From: Pseudolactococcus reticulitermitis
GTDB lineage: Bacteria > Bacillota > Bacilli > Lactobacillales > Streptococcaceae
DNA length: 64,000 nt
Assembly: GCF_002260845.1 (NCBI RefSeq)
Contig: NZ_BEDT01000001.1
Location: forward strand, 310,001-374,000
Direction of reading: 5' to 3'
Shown here: positions 50,507 to 60,404 of the stretch, one piece after another
How the letters are laid out: every line of letters starts with the position of its first letter
Position numbering within the stretch: position 1 is the stretch's first letter
Translations under genes and position numbers: made by a program
Notes under the pieces: generated by a model
The model's database searches: none
The model's input: only the letters and a program-made list of their open reading frames with translations
Told to the model about the DNA's origin: nothing

Positions 50507-53500
50507 TCCACGTTCCCCCTTGTAAAATGGTTTTTACATCATAAGCAGAATTATTGTAGATCAAATATAAACCGCCACCACCTATCCATATGCCATTCGA
50601 GATGTTAGCTGCGCCAAAAAACATACCTGCCTTACCACTTATTGTCATACTTGAAAATATATTAGTGATGCCAGCACCGTCTGACGAAGTTGGATGAATA
50701 CTATTGACCCATAAAGCACCTGCCACGTGCAAGTCGTTATTGACGTAGAAACTTCCGTTTGTTCCCAAAACTCCTTTGTTCAGAAGTGTATCATTCCAAC
50801 CATTAAGATTTTGATTTATTGTAGCGTTACCAAATGCACCGTAAAAATCAATTTTACAATCACCAGCTGTGATTTTAATGTATTTACCTCCAGTTGAAGA
50901 GTTAAGGCTCGTGCCTGTGATTGTACCACCATTTATCCTATTGGCACTCATTGTTCCTGCTGTTATCATGTCAGCAGTAATTGCACCTGATTTGATTTCG
51001 CTTGCTGTAATAGTATTCGCTGCAATTTTATCAGCCGTAATTGACCTAGCTGCAATCCGTGCTGCTGCAAGCGTACCTGTTGTAATATTCGCAGCGTTAA
51101 GGTTGATGACATTAACACCACTGGCATTAATCGTACCTGATGTCAATGTGCCAACATTTGCGGATATCGCTGATAAGGTAGATACACTGAGGTGTGTCGC
51201 TGTTATTGTTCCAGCTGCAATCCGTGCTGCATTAAGGGTTCCTGTCGTAATCTTTGCAGCATCCAAACTGGCGATTTTTGCACTCGCAATTACGGCATCT
51301 GCAATAGTCGTCTGGCCTGTAATCTGCACTTTGTTTCCTGCAATCAAAATGCTTTCTGGTGAAATATTGATTTGGTTAATCAAATCGCCTTTTCCTACTC
51401 GTAGATTGATCAAATCTTTTGTCATGAGAAGTGCCGAATACAAGGTCATTTTATTGGCATAATTCTCACGTACACTCGTTAGATAGATGTTTCCTTGAAA
51501 GGCATCTGGTGTAAGACTTGTTGAGGCTCTCACGCGCATCTTCACGCAATTTACTGGGACAGTAATGGCACTACTCGAAGATGTATAATTTATTTGGTAC
51601 ATCGAGTTAGCATCAGTTGGGTTGAGCGTAAATGGCGTGACATCGTTATTATAAATACCAGTATAGTTTCCGTTTTTGATAGAAAAGAAAGCTAGATAAA
51701 CACTGTCTCCACTAATGCCATTTTTTTGAAAATCCGTTAATTCCCATTCGTGAACAAGAATTGAACTAGAGGTTACATTACCAAGCTGAATCCAAGCTCC
51801 TCCAGAGAATAACCAAACAGTATTATCGCTTGTATCTTTTCTTCCGGACCAGGTGATTTTCGTTGGTGCCTCTTTTCCTTCAAGGGGGATCTTGTAAATA
51901 ACTAGATAATCGCCTGAACTTGTATAGGGATTTGTCGTAACTGTACCCGTTATACTCAAGTTTTCAACTGATTTATTTAAAAGATAGTCAGCAATCGTAC
52001 TATTTAAATAGGTTCCAGCTGTTAATATTTGCACATACTGCTTAGCTATTGGTACGTAATCAACATAAGGCATCCCATAACTGTAAAAGTGATACGTCAT
52101 CGTAAATGCACTTCCATCAGTAAGTTGGGAGATATATTTCTCACCAGCCGTTACGTTGATGAAATCTGAACGCAAACTGGAGGTTGCTGAAATTTCTGAA
52201 CCATCACTTGTGTTCAAACTTCCTAGCTGCCATTGTTTGACTTTAAAAGGAACCCCAATACTGTCATGCGTTTCACTAACAGATAACCTCAATGCATCTG
52301 TTGTAGCGGTCAATTTGACCACATTACTGATATTTGATAAATTAACGTAGCCATTTGTTATGTCACTTTGTAGAAGATAACAATTCACTTCCGTTGGTGA
52401 AATCGTTACTTGAAACCTTAAGCGAACATAGCGAACATTTGTGGGAATCGCAATCGGTGAATTGGCATTATAATTTACGTAATTGTTTAACGTTTTATCC
52501 GCTTTATAGTAGAAAATATAAGCTTGTCCATATTGCCCAGTCGCACTTAGCCCCTCAAAGGTTTGTAGGAGATATTTCTTATCTGCAACCACATCTAAGA
52601 ATCCACTACGAACATAACTCGTACTGGTTGCATCTTGACCATTAGATGTGTTGATTGAGCCTTGTTGCCACTCTGTTTGAACAAAACTTGCACCACCTAA
52701 ATCATTGATAGCTTTGTTTTGCTTGCTCAGCAACAGGTTGAAACTTTCTGTACTCTGCGTAATCGTGTTTTCAGCAATCGTTACCCTTCCTGTCAAAGTG
52801 TCAACAGTCGTTTGGTTAGCTTTGCTTGAAATTTGCCCAGCTTGAATGGCCAGAGTACTTTCAGCAGTCGTTACTCGTGACCCTAAATTGGTTACATTAC
52901 TTGCACTTAACTCAATAGCTGTTGCATGTTGGCTAACTGTGGTTTGCAAGCTGTCCGTCATTGTTTTCGCTTGAAATGCTGTTATCAACGATTGATTTAA
53001 CCCATCAGCCAAAACTGGCGTTGACATATTTGTTGAGTTATCCGATAGTGTCATGACAACTCTTGTCCAGTAGTACTTACCACTTGACCAAGTTGGCACA
53101 GAAGTTCCCCACGCGCCACCAGATTGGGTAGTATTTGAGGTTGACAGATAGATTTGGTCTTGGACTTTGGTGATAGTCGGTGCATTGGCACCGGGCGTAC
53201 CATTTTCGCCTTGTTTGGACACTGAGTAACTTGTCGTTGTGGTACCATCTTGTAAAGTAAAGACAGTCCTCGTCCAAAGATACTGACTTGTCGGCACACT
53301 CGGGATAGATGTTATCCATGTGCCAGATGGAACCGTTGTCCCACTTAATCCAACTTGATAAGTCACAATAGAACTTTTGACAGATTTTGCATACGCATTT
53401 TGTGCCTGTAGTAAAGCATCGTCAATATTAGCGAGCGCACTTTCCGCTTTGCTAACTGCATCGTTAGCTTGTGTTACAGCTGAACTGACATCGCCCTGAA

Positions 53501-54914
53501 CGCTTTCAAGCTGTGACAGAGCATTACTCATAGCTGTGTTATTTTCAGCTAGCGCCACGCCCAGTTCAGTTTTAGTATCATCAAGTTCTTTCTGTAGCTT
53601 TTTCTCAAACTCTTCTTGACTTTGTTCGCTGATTACTAGCTCCCAGGTCAAAATACTATTGAGCATTTTAAGCTGCCACATCTCAGTCTTATCACCGTCT
53701 TTTTTGAACCATAAGTCGCCCTCGCGGCTCAATGGCGTAATAGATGGCTCATCTTCGCCGTAGTAATTCGTATTTTTGCCATTAGCACTATTCAAGGCGT
53801 CTGTTGACTTAGTCAGCGCATCATTAACATCATTTTTTAGACGATTAATCAGTGATGGTGGGTTAGCAATCGTGTCATTACCTGCTTCGGTGCTTGCACT
53901 ACTCTGACCGCGCAATCCGCCATTAAACGTTAGTTCATAGGTCAGATTAGGTACAAAGTGTTTAGTGCCTTCGATATCATAGACAGAGAGCACGTCTCCC
54001 GCTTCGATAGCTGGATTACCACGCCAATTGAGTTCAAAAGGATAAAAAGCAATATTTTTAACCTTTTCAAACATACCATTTAGCAGATTTTGAGTAACCC
54101 AAGGATTGGTAACATCTAAGACATTCCCTTTCTTACCGCCTGCTGTGATAACTGCTTGAGTAGAACCGTTGGAAACTTTGGCACTCAGACCATGTACGCT
54201 GAATTTCTTACCTTGGATTTCCAAGCCTTTCAAAAAATACTCGTCGGGTCTGATTTCAAAAACACTTGAATTGTTGATACTCTCGTTCCAAGCACTGCCT
54301 GAAATTGGCAAACGTCGAATTTCAAGCGCACCATTACGATTGATTTTAATGTAGCCACTAACAAGACCCGCGACAAACCCTAAAACCTCACGGTTAGTGT
54401 ATTTGCCCGTTAGTTTAGGCAATCGAAATTCGCTGATACCGTCTAATTCATTCAGCAGATTAGCATTTGCAATAGCTACGCCATACTTATTAGCTATCTC
54501 AGCCATAATGTTGTAAGCACTGGCTGGATAGTTTAAGCTTGATGAATATGGGTCAGCCATGAATGAGAGAATATCATAAGCTTCAAATTTTGTGCTATGG
54601 TCGTTCTTGCTGACCAGCACATTTGGATAGATTTTGAAGTGTCCTAGCGATACATATTCATCATTGAAACCCATCTCAATGACCACATCGTCTAATTGAC
54701 GGAGTGTTGTGATTATTTTTGGAAACTCCACCGTGACTGAATCAGACACGACAGACCCAATCTGGAAATTTTCCTCTACAATGCTACCTGATTGGACTGT
54801 CACGCTTGTCAAATCTTTATTGGTATAAGTTACCCCATTGACAATTACACGCGCCTGTGGCGTTCTGTTGAGCGCCTTGGCTGCCTCTAAAAAGGCAGCT
54901 GATGTTGTAATCAT
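50499..54914 (-). CDS. Large tail-tip / receptor-binding protein (Tal-like N-terminus)
   Basis: A 1471-residue protein. Residues 1-350 resemble the tail-associated hub of siphoviruses (VIVNGVTYTNKDLTSVTV, KFEAYDILSFMADPYSSSL). A helical region follows at about 430-520. Then come Ser/Thr-rich repeats with QGENGTPGANAP, two related modules near 748 and 891 (each W-Q-x-G-S-x-N-T-S-x-G), and a C-terminal beta-helix-like zone of ITAGT/AARIAAGTIT repeats at about 1200-1350. It probably contacts the host surface. No peptidase motif was identified, and no separate receptor-binding gene follows. Confidence 0.8.
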   Translation of the reverse strand: MITTSAAFLEAAKALNRTPQARVIVNGVTYTNKDLTSVTVQSGSIVEENFQIGSVVSDSVTVEFPKIITTLRQLDDVVIEMGFNDEYVSLGHFKIYPNVLVSKNDHSTKFEAYDILSFMADPYSSSLNYPASAYNIMAEIANKYGVAIANANLLNELDGISEFRLPKLTGKYTNREVLGFVAGLVSGYIKINRNGALEIRRLPISGSAWNESINNSSVFEIRPDEYFLKGLEIQGKKFSVHGLSAKVSNGSTQAVITAGGKKGNVLDVTNPWVTQNLLNGMFEKVKNIAFYPFELNWRGNPAIEAGDVLSVYDIEGTKHFVPNLTYELTFNGGLRGQSSASTEAGNDTIANPPSLINRLKNDVNDALTKSTDALNSANGKNTNYYGEDEPSITPLSREGDLWFKKDGDKTEMWQLKMLNSILTWELVISEQSQEEFEKKLQKELDDTKTELGVALAENNTAMSNALSQLESVQGDVSSAVTQANDAVSKAESALANIDDALLQAQNAYAKSVKSSIVTYQVGLSGTTVPSGTWITSIPSVPTSQYLWTRTVFTLQDGTTTTSYSVSKQGENGTPGANAPTITKVQDQIYLSTSNTTQSGGAWGTSVPTWSSGKYYWTRVVMTLSDNSTNMSTPVLADGLNQSLITAFQAKTMTDSLQTTVSQHATAIELSASNVTNLGSRVTTAESTLAIQAGQISSKANQTTVDTLTGRVTIAENTITQSTESFNLLLSKQNKAINDLGGASFVQTEWQQGSINTSNGQDATSTSYVRSGFLDVVADKKYLLQTFEGLSATGQYGQAYIFYYKADKTLNNYVNYNANSPIAIPTNVRYVRLRFQVTISPTEVNCYLLQSDITNGYVNLSNISNVVKLTATTDALRLSVSETHDSIGVPFKVKQWQLGSLNTSDGSEISATSSLRSDFINVTAGEKYISQLTDGSAFTMTYHFYSYGMPYVDYVPIAKQYVQILTAGTYLNSTIADYLLNKSVENLSITGTVTTNPYTSSGDYLVIYKIPLEGKEAPTKITWSGRKDTSDNTVWLFSGGAWIQLGNVTSSSILVHEWELTDFQKNGISGDSVYLAFFSIKNGNYTGIYNNDVTPFTLNPTDANSMYQINYTSSSSAITVPVNCVKMRVRASTSLTPDAFQGNIYLTSVRENYANKMTLYSALLMTKDLINLRVGKGDLINQINISPESILIAGNKVQITGQTTIADAVIASAKIASLDAAKITTGTLNAARIAAGTITATHLSVSTLSAISANVGTLTSGTINASGVNVINLNAANITTGTLAAARIAARSITADKIAANTITASEIKSGAITADMITAGTMSANRINGGTITGTSLNSSTGGKYIKITAGDCKIDFYGAFGNATINQNLNGWNDTLLNKGVLGTNGSFYVNNDLHVAGALWVNSIHPTSSDGAGITNIFSSMTISGKAGMFFGAANISNGIWIGGGGLYLIYNNSAYDVKTILQGGTWNV

Positions 54915-54920
54915 AAAATC

Positions 54921-55283
54921 CTACCTTTCTATGCAATCAAAGCCCAAATCTCTGATGGCGTATGCGTTAAACTCAGGATGCCACGAATAGTGCCCCATTG
55001 ATCTGTCGCCCGCATAAAATGTCTTGGTCACATCACCATTGGTCAATGGATCAGGATAAGTGACTGTGAAAAAATCACCGTTACTGGCATCCAAAATCAC
55101 CTTACTTTGCGCTTGAGATAATTGTGGCCACTTGATACTGAGTTTTGTTTTGTTTTTAACGATGATGTCACGTATCATTGTGCCGTTGGCATTTCGACCA
55201 GATGTGTCCGCATCAATGTCCGAGTACGTGACGTCAAATGTCTGAGGTGTGGCAACTGCCACGCCATTTATTTTAAAAGTCAT
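54921..55283 (-). CDS. Phage tail protein, DUF6711-like
   Basis: A 120-residue protein (MTFKINGVAVATPQTFDVTY; NGTMIRDIIVKNKTKLSIKW; FYAGDRSMGHYSWHPEFNAYAI), a small beta-rich domain of a type common between tape-measure and tail-tip genes in Gram-positive phages. It could act as the distal tail or baseplate hub component. It starts 12 bases after the tape-measure stop. Confidence 0.6.
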   Translation of the reverse strand: MTFKINGVAVATPQTFDVTYSDIDADTSGRNANGTMIRDIIVKNKTKLSIKWPQLSQAQSKVILDASNGDFFTVTYPDPLTNGDVTKTFYAGDRSMGHYSWHPEFNAYAIRDLGFDCIER

Positions 55284-55295
55284 TCAGTTACCTTT

Positions 55296-58200
55296 CTAAA
55301 TTGATATAAAGCTTTGGCCAGTCTGACGCTCATACTTCTTGATCTCGCTAGCCAATATCTTGATTAGTCGATTGCCACCAATGTTGATGATGATATCTCC
55401 GTTGCCGTCTTGTTTAGCACCGCCATTTAAGATGGCATTCAAGATTAGTTTCAGGAGACTTACTGTCTCATCATTGCCGTTATTAAGATTGCCAATTTTG
55501 CCTGGTGTACCAATTTTTGATGCGGAAAAGAGATCCGGCATCATCAATTGAGTACCTTCAGCAAAATGTGGAATTTTATCCGCTGCCATGACTTGTGTCC
55601 CTTTCGGTAAGTCTACAAGCATGTTCTGAATATTTGGAAACATTTTCCAAGACCCATTTGGCGTTTTGTAGGCCTCGCGCCATAGATTAGATTTAGCATC
55701 ATTGACGACTGCTAGACCTCCGCCGTGATTTTGGGTGCCTTTTGCATAGAAACTCAATGATGGGATCTCACCTTTCATCAGATCCCCAATGCTCCACCCA
55801 GATGGATTTATATGAAATTGCGGAATGTGGATATCTGGAAACTTCAAGTCAATATTGAACAATCCTTTGATGCTTTCAATGATGCCACTGATTGCATTTT
55901 TGGCATTTTCGATCGGGTTGGTCATAAACGAGGTAAAACTGTTCCATGTGCTTTGAATGCTACTGCCAATGGAGCCCATGATGCTAGATGAAGTACTTTG
56001 AATACCGCTCCAAGCACCAGAAACAGCACCAGAAATGCCGCTCCAAGCGCCTGACGTCTTCTCTTTGATATTTTGCCAGCCAGTCGAAGCTTTTTCTTTG
56101 ACGTTTTCTATTGCACCTGAGGTTTTCTCTTTTATGGAATCCCAAGCGCCTGAAATGCCGCTCTTGATACCGTCCCAAGCATTTGAAGTGGCCTCTTTAG
56201 CTTTGTCCCAACCATCAGAGATAGTTGTCTTAGCAGTCTCAAGCGCAGTACTAACAGTGGACGTGATACCGTCCCAAACGCCAGAGAAGAATTCTGTAAT
56301 ACCATTCCAAATCTCAGATGTCTTATCTGAAATCGCAGTCCAAGCATCAGAGGCAGCTGTTTTGATACCTTCCCAGATTTCCCCGAACCAAGTAGCAAAG
56401 CCGTCTATAATCTCTTTCGCACCGTCAATGATTTTGCCCCAATTGAACCAATCAGCAAAACCACTGAGCAACTCCCCAACCACACTTAGGATCTCCCCTA
56501 AGAAGCTAAAAGTACCAGATAAGTCTTTGATACCTTGAACAGCTACGCCAACGATTAAGCTAACGACTGGCTCAATGAACTTCCAGACTAATTTCAGTGC
56601 GCCACCAACTACCTTCAGCGCACCACCTAACAGATTGAAGATTGCTGGCAAACCTGCTTCAATTAAGACTTTAACGATGGGTTGTACAACTTTTTCGTAA
56701 ATGCCCATGAGTACTGTTCCAATACCTGACAATACGCCATTAAGGCCACTGACAAGGTTTGAAATCCCCTCTAGCATAGGTTGCCAGTTCAATGTCTTGG
56801 CAAAATCAGCAGATGACTTGGCTAATTGAGCGAAGAAACCTATGATAGTCTGCACTGTTTTAAGGATATTTTTCATCAATTTATCGCCTGTGCCGTTTTC
56901 TTGCCAAGCTTTCTTGATATTGGTAGTTAGTGCTGTGTAAAAGTTGTTGACATCCTTGACAATATTTAAGATATCAGTCATGATCTGCTTGCCAGTGCCG
57001 TCATTCCATGCCTTGCTAAAGGATTTTTTCACTTCATGCAGCAATTCTAAAACAGAATTTAGCGCATCAAATGCCGACTGGATGACACTCACACCAAGTC
57101 CGTTATCATTCCACGCATCACGGAAAGCCTGACCAACATCAGAAATGATATCCATGATGTCTGCTAAACCTTGGAATATATTTTCAAAGAGTTTTTGACC
57201 AGAACCATTTTCCCAGACTTTCATGAAGTCTCGTCCAATGTCAGAGAAGATACCTGTAAGCGTGCTGAACAGACGTTTTGCAGATGCTATGACCGTGCCA
57301 CCCATAGTGTCCCAAGCTGCTGCAATCGGTGCCCACAGGCGTTTTGCGATACTCTTGACATCCTCTAAGAGGTCAAGCATCCACTTAGGAGTCGTGTAAG
57401 TCCCAGTGGCCTTGTCGAAGTCGATGCCACCGGGTGCGCCACCGCCAGAATCATCATCGGACTTATCGTCTAGACCGATGCGATTAATTTGGTCAAAGCC
57501 CATCAGTGAGCGTTTAAGCTCGTCTGCTTTGTCTTTGGCTTTACCAGCTGCAGAACCCGTGTCATTCATGGCTTGCACTTGACCATATAGACCACTCGCA
57601 CCTTGTTTAGCAGCATCGTATGTTGTACCGAAAACTGTTGCGATGAATGAGGCGAACTGTCCTGTAAAGGTAGCTAATGCACTCATTAAGACATTGATGG
57701 CGGGTAAGATAGCTGTATAAATCGGATAAAAAGCCGTGTAAAGATTGGCCTGAACCTGATTAAGACTGGCAGAAAATTGTCCATTAGCTTTTAAAGCACT
57801 CCAAACACTGCCAACTAGTGACATGATAGCCTTGCTTAGTAGTTGGTATACAACCAAAGCAGGCAACATTGACCGCAGTGACTGCGCCCATGCTGAGTGA
57901 CCACGCCCCAGACTATTTTGAGCTTTATTAGCACCGCTGATCTTGCTTTTCAGATTCGCAAAAGAGCTACCGAGTCTACCAATGCCACCTTTGGCCAAGT
58001 TAGCACCTCTTTGTAGTACGCCCATAGATTTAGAGCCTATGCCGCCCATCGCAGATATCTTGCTACTGGCAGAGCTTGCCGACCCTTTTAGTTGAGACTG
58101 CGCCCGAGAGAGTAACATCGTTCTTTTCGTAGCATTATCAATCGACTTTGCGTTGATGTTTCCACGGAATCGGCTGCCCTCATCAGGCTTGACAATTGCG

Positions 58201-58748
58201 CCACCTTTTTGCTTCACACGACTGGCCAGATTGCCATTGACATTGCCAATCTGTGCTGACCTGAATGCCTTTAGTTTAGTCTCTGACGCTTCAATCTTGT
58301 CATAGTATTTATCCATAGAGTGTGTCGCACGATCCCACGCCTTTGATAGCTGCAAGACTTGTTTCTGCGCCTTAGCTTTACCTTCACGCCCCAGATCACG
58401 CGCATCGGCGTTTAATTTTTCAGTTGGGTCGCCTTTGGGGCTCATCTTAGCGTGTGCCATACCGGGATGTTTTTGTAAAAGTTTCAAAGATTTTTCAGCT
58501 TGGTTATAGTGGTACTGCGCTTCTTTCACATCTTTCTTGATTTTGTCAATGTTTGTCTTAACCGATTTCTGAGACTTTTTGACGTTCTCGACCATGCCAC
58601 CCATCGGATTGAGCTTTTTGGCATCGCTATTACTTGCCACGCCTTTTACCATTTGCGCAAACTCTTTTTTCATCTTTTGCATTTGACCAATGGCTTTTTC
58701 AATCTTAAAATCAAAAGTCATCTCGATACCGTCAATTTTGATTGTCAT
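55296..58748 (-). CDS. Tail tape measure protein
   Basis: A 1150-residue protein setting tail length. It starts with charged helices (FDFKIEKAIGQMQKMKKEFAQMV). Hydrophobic membrane-like segments at about 295-390 include LVVYQLLSKAIMSLVGSVW. Between about 780 and 930 there is an 11-residue periodic pattern with recurring Trp (AWDGIK, AWDSIK, GWQNIK, AWSGIS). The C-terminal 180 residues form a Gly/His/Pro-containing domain. It starts inside the end of the tail chaperone frame. Confidence 0.92.
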   Translation of the reverse strand: MTIKIDGIEMTFDFKIEKAIGQMQKMKKEFAQMVKGVASNSDAKKLNPMGGMVENVKKSQKSVKTNIDKIKKDVKEAQYHYNQAEKSLKLLQKHPGMAHAKMSPKGDPTEKLNADARDLGREGKAKAQKQVLQLSKAWDRATHSMDKYYDKIEASETKLKAFRSAQIGNVNGNLASRVKQKGGAIVKPDEGSRFRGNINAKSIDNATKRTMLLSRAQSQLKGSASSASSKISAMGGIGSKSMGVLQRGANLAKGGIGRLGSSFANLKSKISGANKAQNSLGRGHSAWAQSLRSMLPALVVYQLLSKAIMSLVGSVWSALKANGQFSASLNQVQANLYTAFYPIYTAILPAINVLMSALATFTGQFASFIATVFGTTYDAAKQGASGLYGQVQAMNDTGSAAGKAKDKADELKRSLMGFDQINRIGLDDKSDDDSGGGAPGGIDFDKATGTYTTPKWMLDLLEDVKSIAKRLWAPIAAAWDTMGGTVIASAKRLFSTLTGIFSDIGRDFMKVWENGSGQKLFENIFQGLADIMDIISDVGQAFRDAWNDNGLGVSVIQSAFDALNSVLELLHEVKKSFSKAWNDGTGKQIMTDILNIVKDVNNFYTALTTNIKKAWQENGTGDKLMKNILKTVQTIIGFFAQLAKSSADFAKTLNWQPMLEGISNLVSGLNGVLSGIGTVLMGIYEKVVQPIVKVLIEAGLPAIFNLLGGALKVVGGALKLVWKFIEPVVSLIVGVAVQGIKDLSGTFSFLGEILSVVGELLSGFADWFNWGKIIDGAKEIIDGFATWFGEIWEGIKTAASDAWTAISDKTSEIWNGITEFFSGVWDGITSTVSTALETAKTTISDGWDKAKEATSNAWDGIKSGISGAWDSIKEKTSGAIENVKEKASTGWQNIKEKTSGAWSGISGAVSGAWSGIQSTSSSIMGSIGSSIQSTWNSFTSFMTNPIENAKNAISGIIESIKGLFNIDLKFPDIHIPQFHINPSGWSIGDLMKGEIPSLSFYAKGTQNHGGGLAVVNDAKSNLWREAYKTPNGSWKMFPNIQNMLVDLPKGTQVMAADKIPHFAEGTQLMMPDLFSASKIGTPGKIGNLNNGNDETVSLLKLILNAILNGGAKQDGNGDIIINIGGNRLIKILASEIKKYERQTGQSFISI

Positions 58749-59193
58749 GTTCTGTTTCCTCCTTTCGTTTCATTGTTGTGTTGATAGCGTTGAAATACGC
58801 CATGAAATTCACTTCATCCTGTGTGATTTTGCTATCTGTTGGAGCTTCTAGCTGCTTAGTGTCGTCCTCAGTATCCAAGGCGTACACCTCACTAAAAGCT
58901 GGCATTTTTTGTGGATCGTGGAAAGCGAAAGCGATGAGCTTAGCCAAGCTATAATTCATCGTGGCATCGACTTGGAACTCCTCGCCTTTGGCTGATTGAT
59001 TAGCTTTGAGTTGTACGACTAGCTCGTCATATGTCAGTCCCCAGTAGTCCTTGGCAGAAACGCCCTGTTGCACGGCTAGTGGGTACATATCATCTAGCAA
59101 GTCACTGAACGTGTCATAAACTTTACCCTCTAGTTCAGCTCCACTACCTTGTCGCTGTCCGCGTCGTCCTGTGAATCGTCCGTCGTCTTCCCG
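58732..59193 (-). CDS. Tail assembly chaperone, frameshifted C-terminal part (gpGT-like)
   Basis: The frame is open from the slip site at 59193 to 58732 (153 residues: REDDGRFTGRRGQRQ at the join, later WGLTYDELVVQLKANQSAK). It has no good start of its own; the only candidate near 59100 is a TTG without a site. Reached by a -1 shift after codon 104 of the upstream frame, it gives a 257-residue fusion. As in phage lambda, the fusion would recruit the tape measure protein and the major tail protein. Confidence 0.85.
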   Translation of the reverse strand, partial: REDDGRFTGRRGQRQGSGAELEGKVYDTFSDLLDDMYPLAVQQGVSAKDYWGLTYDELVVQLKANQSAKGEEFQVDATMNYSLAKLIAFAFHDPQKMPAFSEVYALDTEDDTKQLEAPTDSKITQDEVNFMAYFNAINTTMKRKEETEHDNQN

Positions 59194-59504
59194 AAAAAAC
59201 CTGAATCACTCAGAAGTTCCACAAGTTTTTCATAGATTTCAATCGTTGTGCCACCTTTACCCAAGTGCGCCTCAACGGCTTTCAGAATTTTAGCTTCTGA
59301 GACACCTGACGTCTTACAAGCAGCAGACAGAATAATAATCATCTCTCCAAGTGGTGGGATGTTGACTGATTCATCATCAATTTGAGTACCTAAGACCGCA
59401 TTAAAGATAGATTTCTTCAGGCGTTTTTCTACTTGCACATAATCTGAGCCCTCAAGGCGTGCATCAAACTCAAGATTAGCGATTTTAATTTGTGTTGTTT
59501 TCAT
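59130..59504 (-). CDS. Tail assembly chaperone, short form (gpG-like)
   Basis: A 124-residue protein (MKTTQIKIANLEFDARLEGSDY in part), mostly helical with an acidic end (DDSQDDADSDKVVELN). It lies between the major tail and tape measure genes, where gpG-type chaperones sit. The T TTT TTC heptamer at its 104th codon permits the long form. The unshifted product is the main one. Confidence 0.82.
   Translation of the reverse strand: MKTTQIKIANLEFDARLEGSDYVQVEKRLKKSIFNAVLGTQIDDESVNIPPLGEMIIILSAACKTSGVSEAKILKAVEAHLGKGGTTIEIYEKLVELLSDSGFFGKTTDDSQDDADSDKVVELN
59193..59199 (-). promoter_or_regulatory. -1 ribosomal slippery heptamer T TTT TTC
   Basis: On the minus strand GGT TTT TTC GGG in the gpG-like frame gives T TTT TTC in phase for a -1 slip. 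The resulting frame continues without a stop into the gpT-like region. Checked base by base. Confidence 0.85.
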
Positions 59505-59563
59505 GTTTTCTCCTAAAAAAATAGCGTGCGAGAGATTGCACGCTATTCGTTAAATATTTTAAA

Positions 59564-59998
59564 TTAAGCTGCTCCAGTAAAAGTCAACGCACTTGAAACT
59601 GTGATAACTAAGTTCCACTTAATAGCACCGTTAACCGCAGCTTCTTGTGAGTTGACAGTCGCTTTTCCTTGAAATGTGAACGAATGCCCTGACGGGAATG
59701 ACACTTTCCAATGTTTATTGGTTCCTTCAATTGCCTTTAAGGCCGTGATGTTCCCCTTTTGGTCAAACAGTGAGAAGGTCAACTGGTCCTGTGATTTAAC
59801 ACCGTCAATATTGACACGACTACCATTTGACAGATTAGTCACATCAATCTGTTCTGGTGTACCGCCAAGCGCTGGCACTTGATCAATACCTGCAACACTG
59901 GTAAAAGGTCCCGTGGCAGTTGCCCCATAACCTAGTGTAGTGCCGATGGTCGAAAAACCTACCTCATCGGCAAATAATTTAAATTGAAATTGATTCAT
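59564..59998 (-). CDS. Major tail protein
   Basis: A 144-residue protein forming the tail tube. MNQFQFKLFADEVGFSTIGTTL opens it (in parts). A central stretch GTPEQIDVTNLSNGSRVNIDGVKSQDQLTF and the C-terminal WNLVITVSSALTFTGAA are typical of short tube proteins. The ATG at 59998 has AAGGAG 6 bases upstream; a frame to 60067 adds 23 residues without a site. No Ig-like extension or slip signal is seen at its end. Confidence 0.85.
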   Translation of the reverse strand: MNQFQFKLFADEVGFSTIGTTLGYGATATGPFTSVAGIDQVPALGGTPEQIDVTNLSNGSRVNIDGVKSQDQLTFSLFDQKGNITALKAIEGTNKHWKVSFPSGHSFTFQGKATVNSQEAAVNGAIKWNLVITVSSALTFTGAA

Positions 59999-60017
59999 TT
60001 CTACTCCTTTTTCTAAA

Positions 60018-60404
60018 TTAAGTATAGACAAGATGTAAAATATTGTCATAAGTTCCTGTAACCTCAACGATTGAGCGCTTGAAGTCAGCTAAATTACTAT
60101 CTCGTGCAGTCGCTTTAAAACGGACTGCTTGAAACATTTGGACAACTGCTTCCACCTCGTGTGTGATTGAGCCTTTATGACTGTCTCCCAAAATTTCGAT
60201 GGTGATTGTCCAGTTGGTGTGGATTTCTGTGCCTTGGTCAATGAAGCTAGGTCGGTGCGTTGTCTGATAGACTGCTATTGGCTTAGCTTTGACCTTTTCC
60301 TTTGCCGTCACGACGTCGTTGGGAAAGTCCGGAGAGATCTCCGAGAACATACCCAAATCCGTCAGCATGGCCACAATATCCGTTTTTAGATTTCTGATAC
60401 TCAT
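60018..60404 (-). CDS. Tail terminator/completion protein
   Basis: A 128-residue protein (IRNLKTDIVAMLTDLGMFSE; KAKPIAVYQTTHRPSFIDQ; HTNWTITIEILGDSHKGSIT) of the size and position of tail terminator proteins that cap the tube at the head side. It overlaps the gp10-like gene by 4 bases. Confidence 0.7.
   Translation of the reverse strand: MSIRNLKTDIVAMLTDLGMFSEISPDFPNDVVTAKEKVKAKPIAVYQTTHRPSFIDQGTEIHTNWTITIEILGDSHKGSITHEVEAVVQMFQAVRFKATARDSNLADFKRSIVEVTGTYDNILHLVYT

Noticed and set aside
50869-51462. Plus-strand open frame of 197 codons inside the tail-tip gene
   Set aside because: It is the complement of the repetitive AARIAAGTIT region and inherits its period. No ribosome site.
56035-56538. 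Plus-strand open frame of 167 codons inside the tape measure gene
   Set aside because: It is the complement of the 11-residue Trp repeats of the tape measure protein. A shadow frame only.
58732-59100. Independent gene starting at the TTG near 59100
   Set aside because: The -1 frame from the T TTT TTC site is open through it and the TTG lacks a ribosome site, so it is read as the frameshifted end of the tail chaperone.
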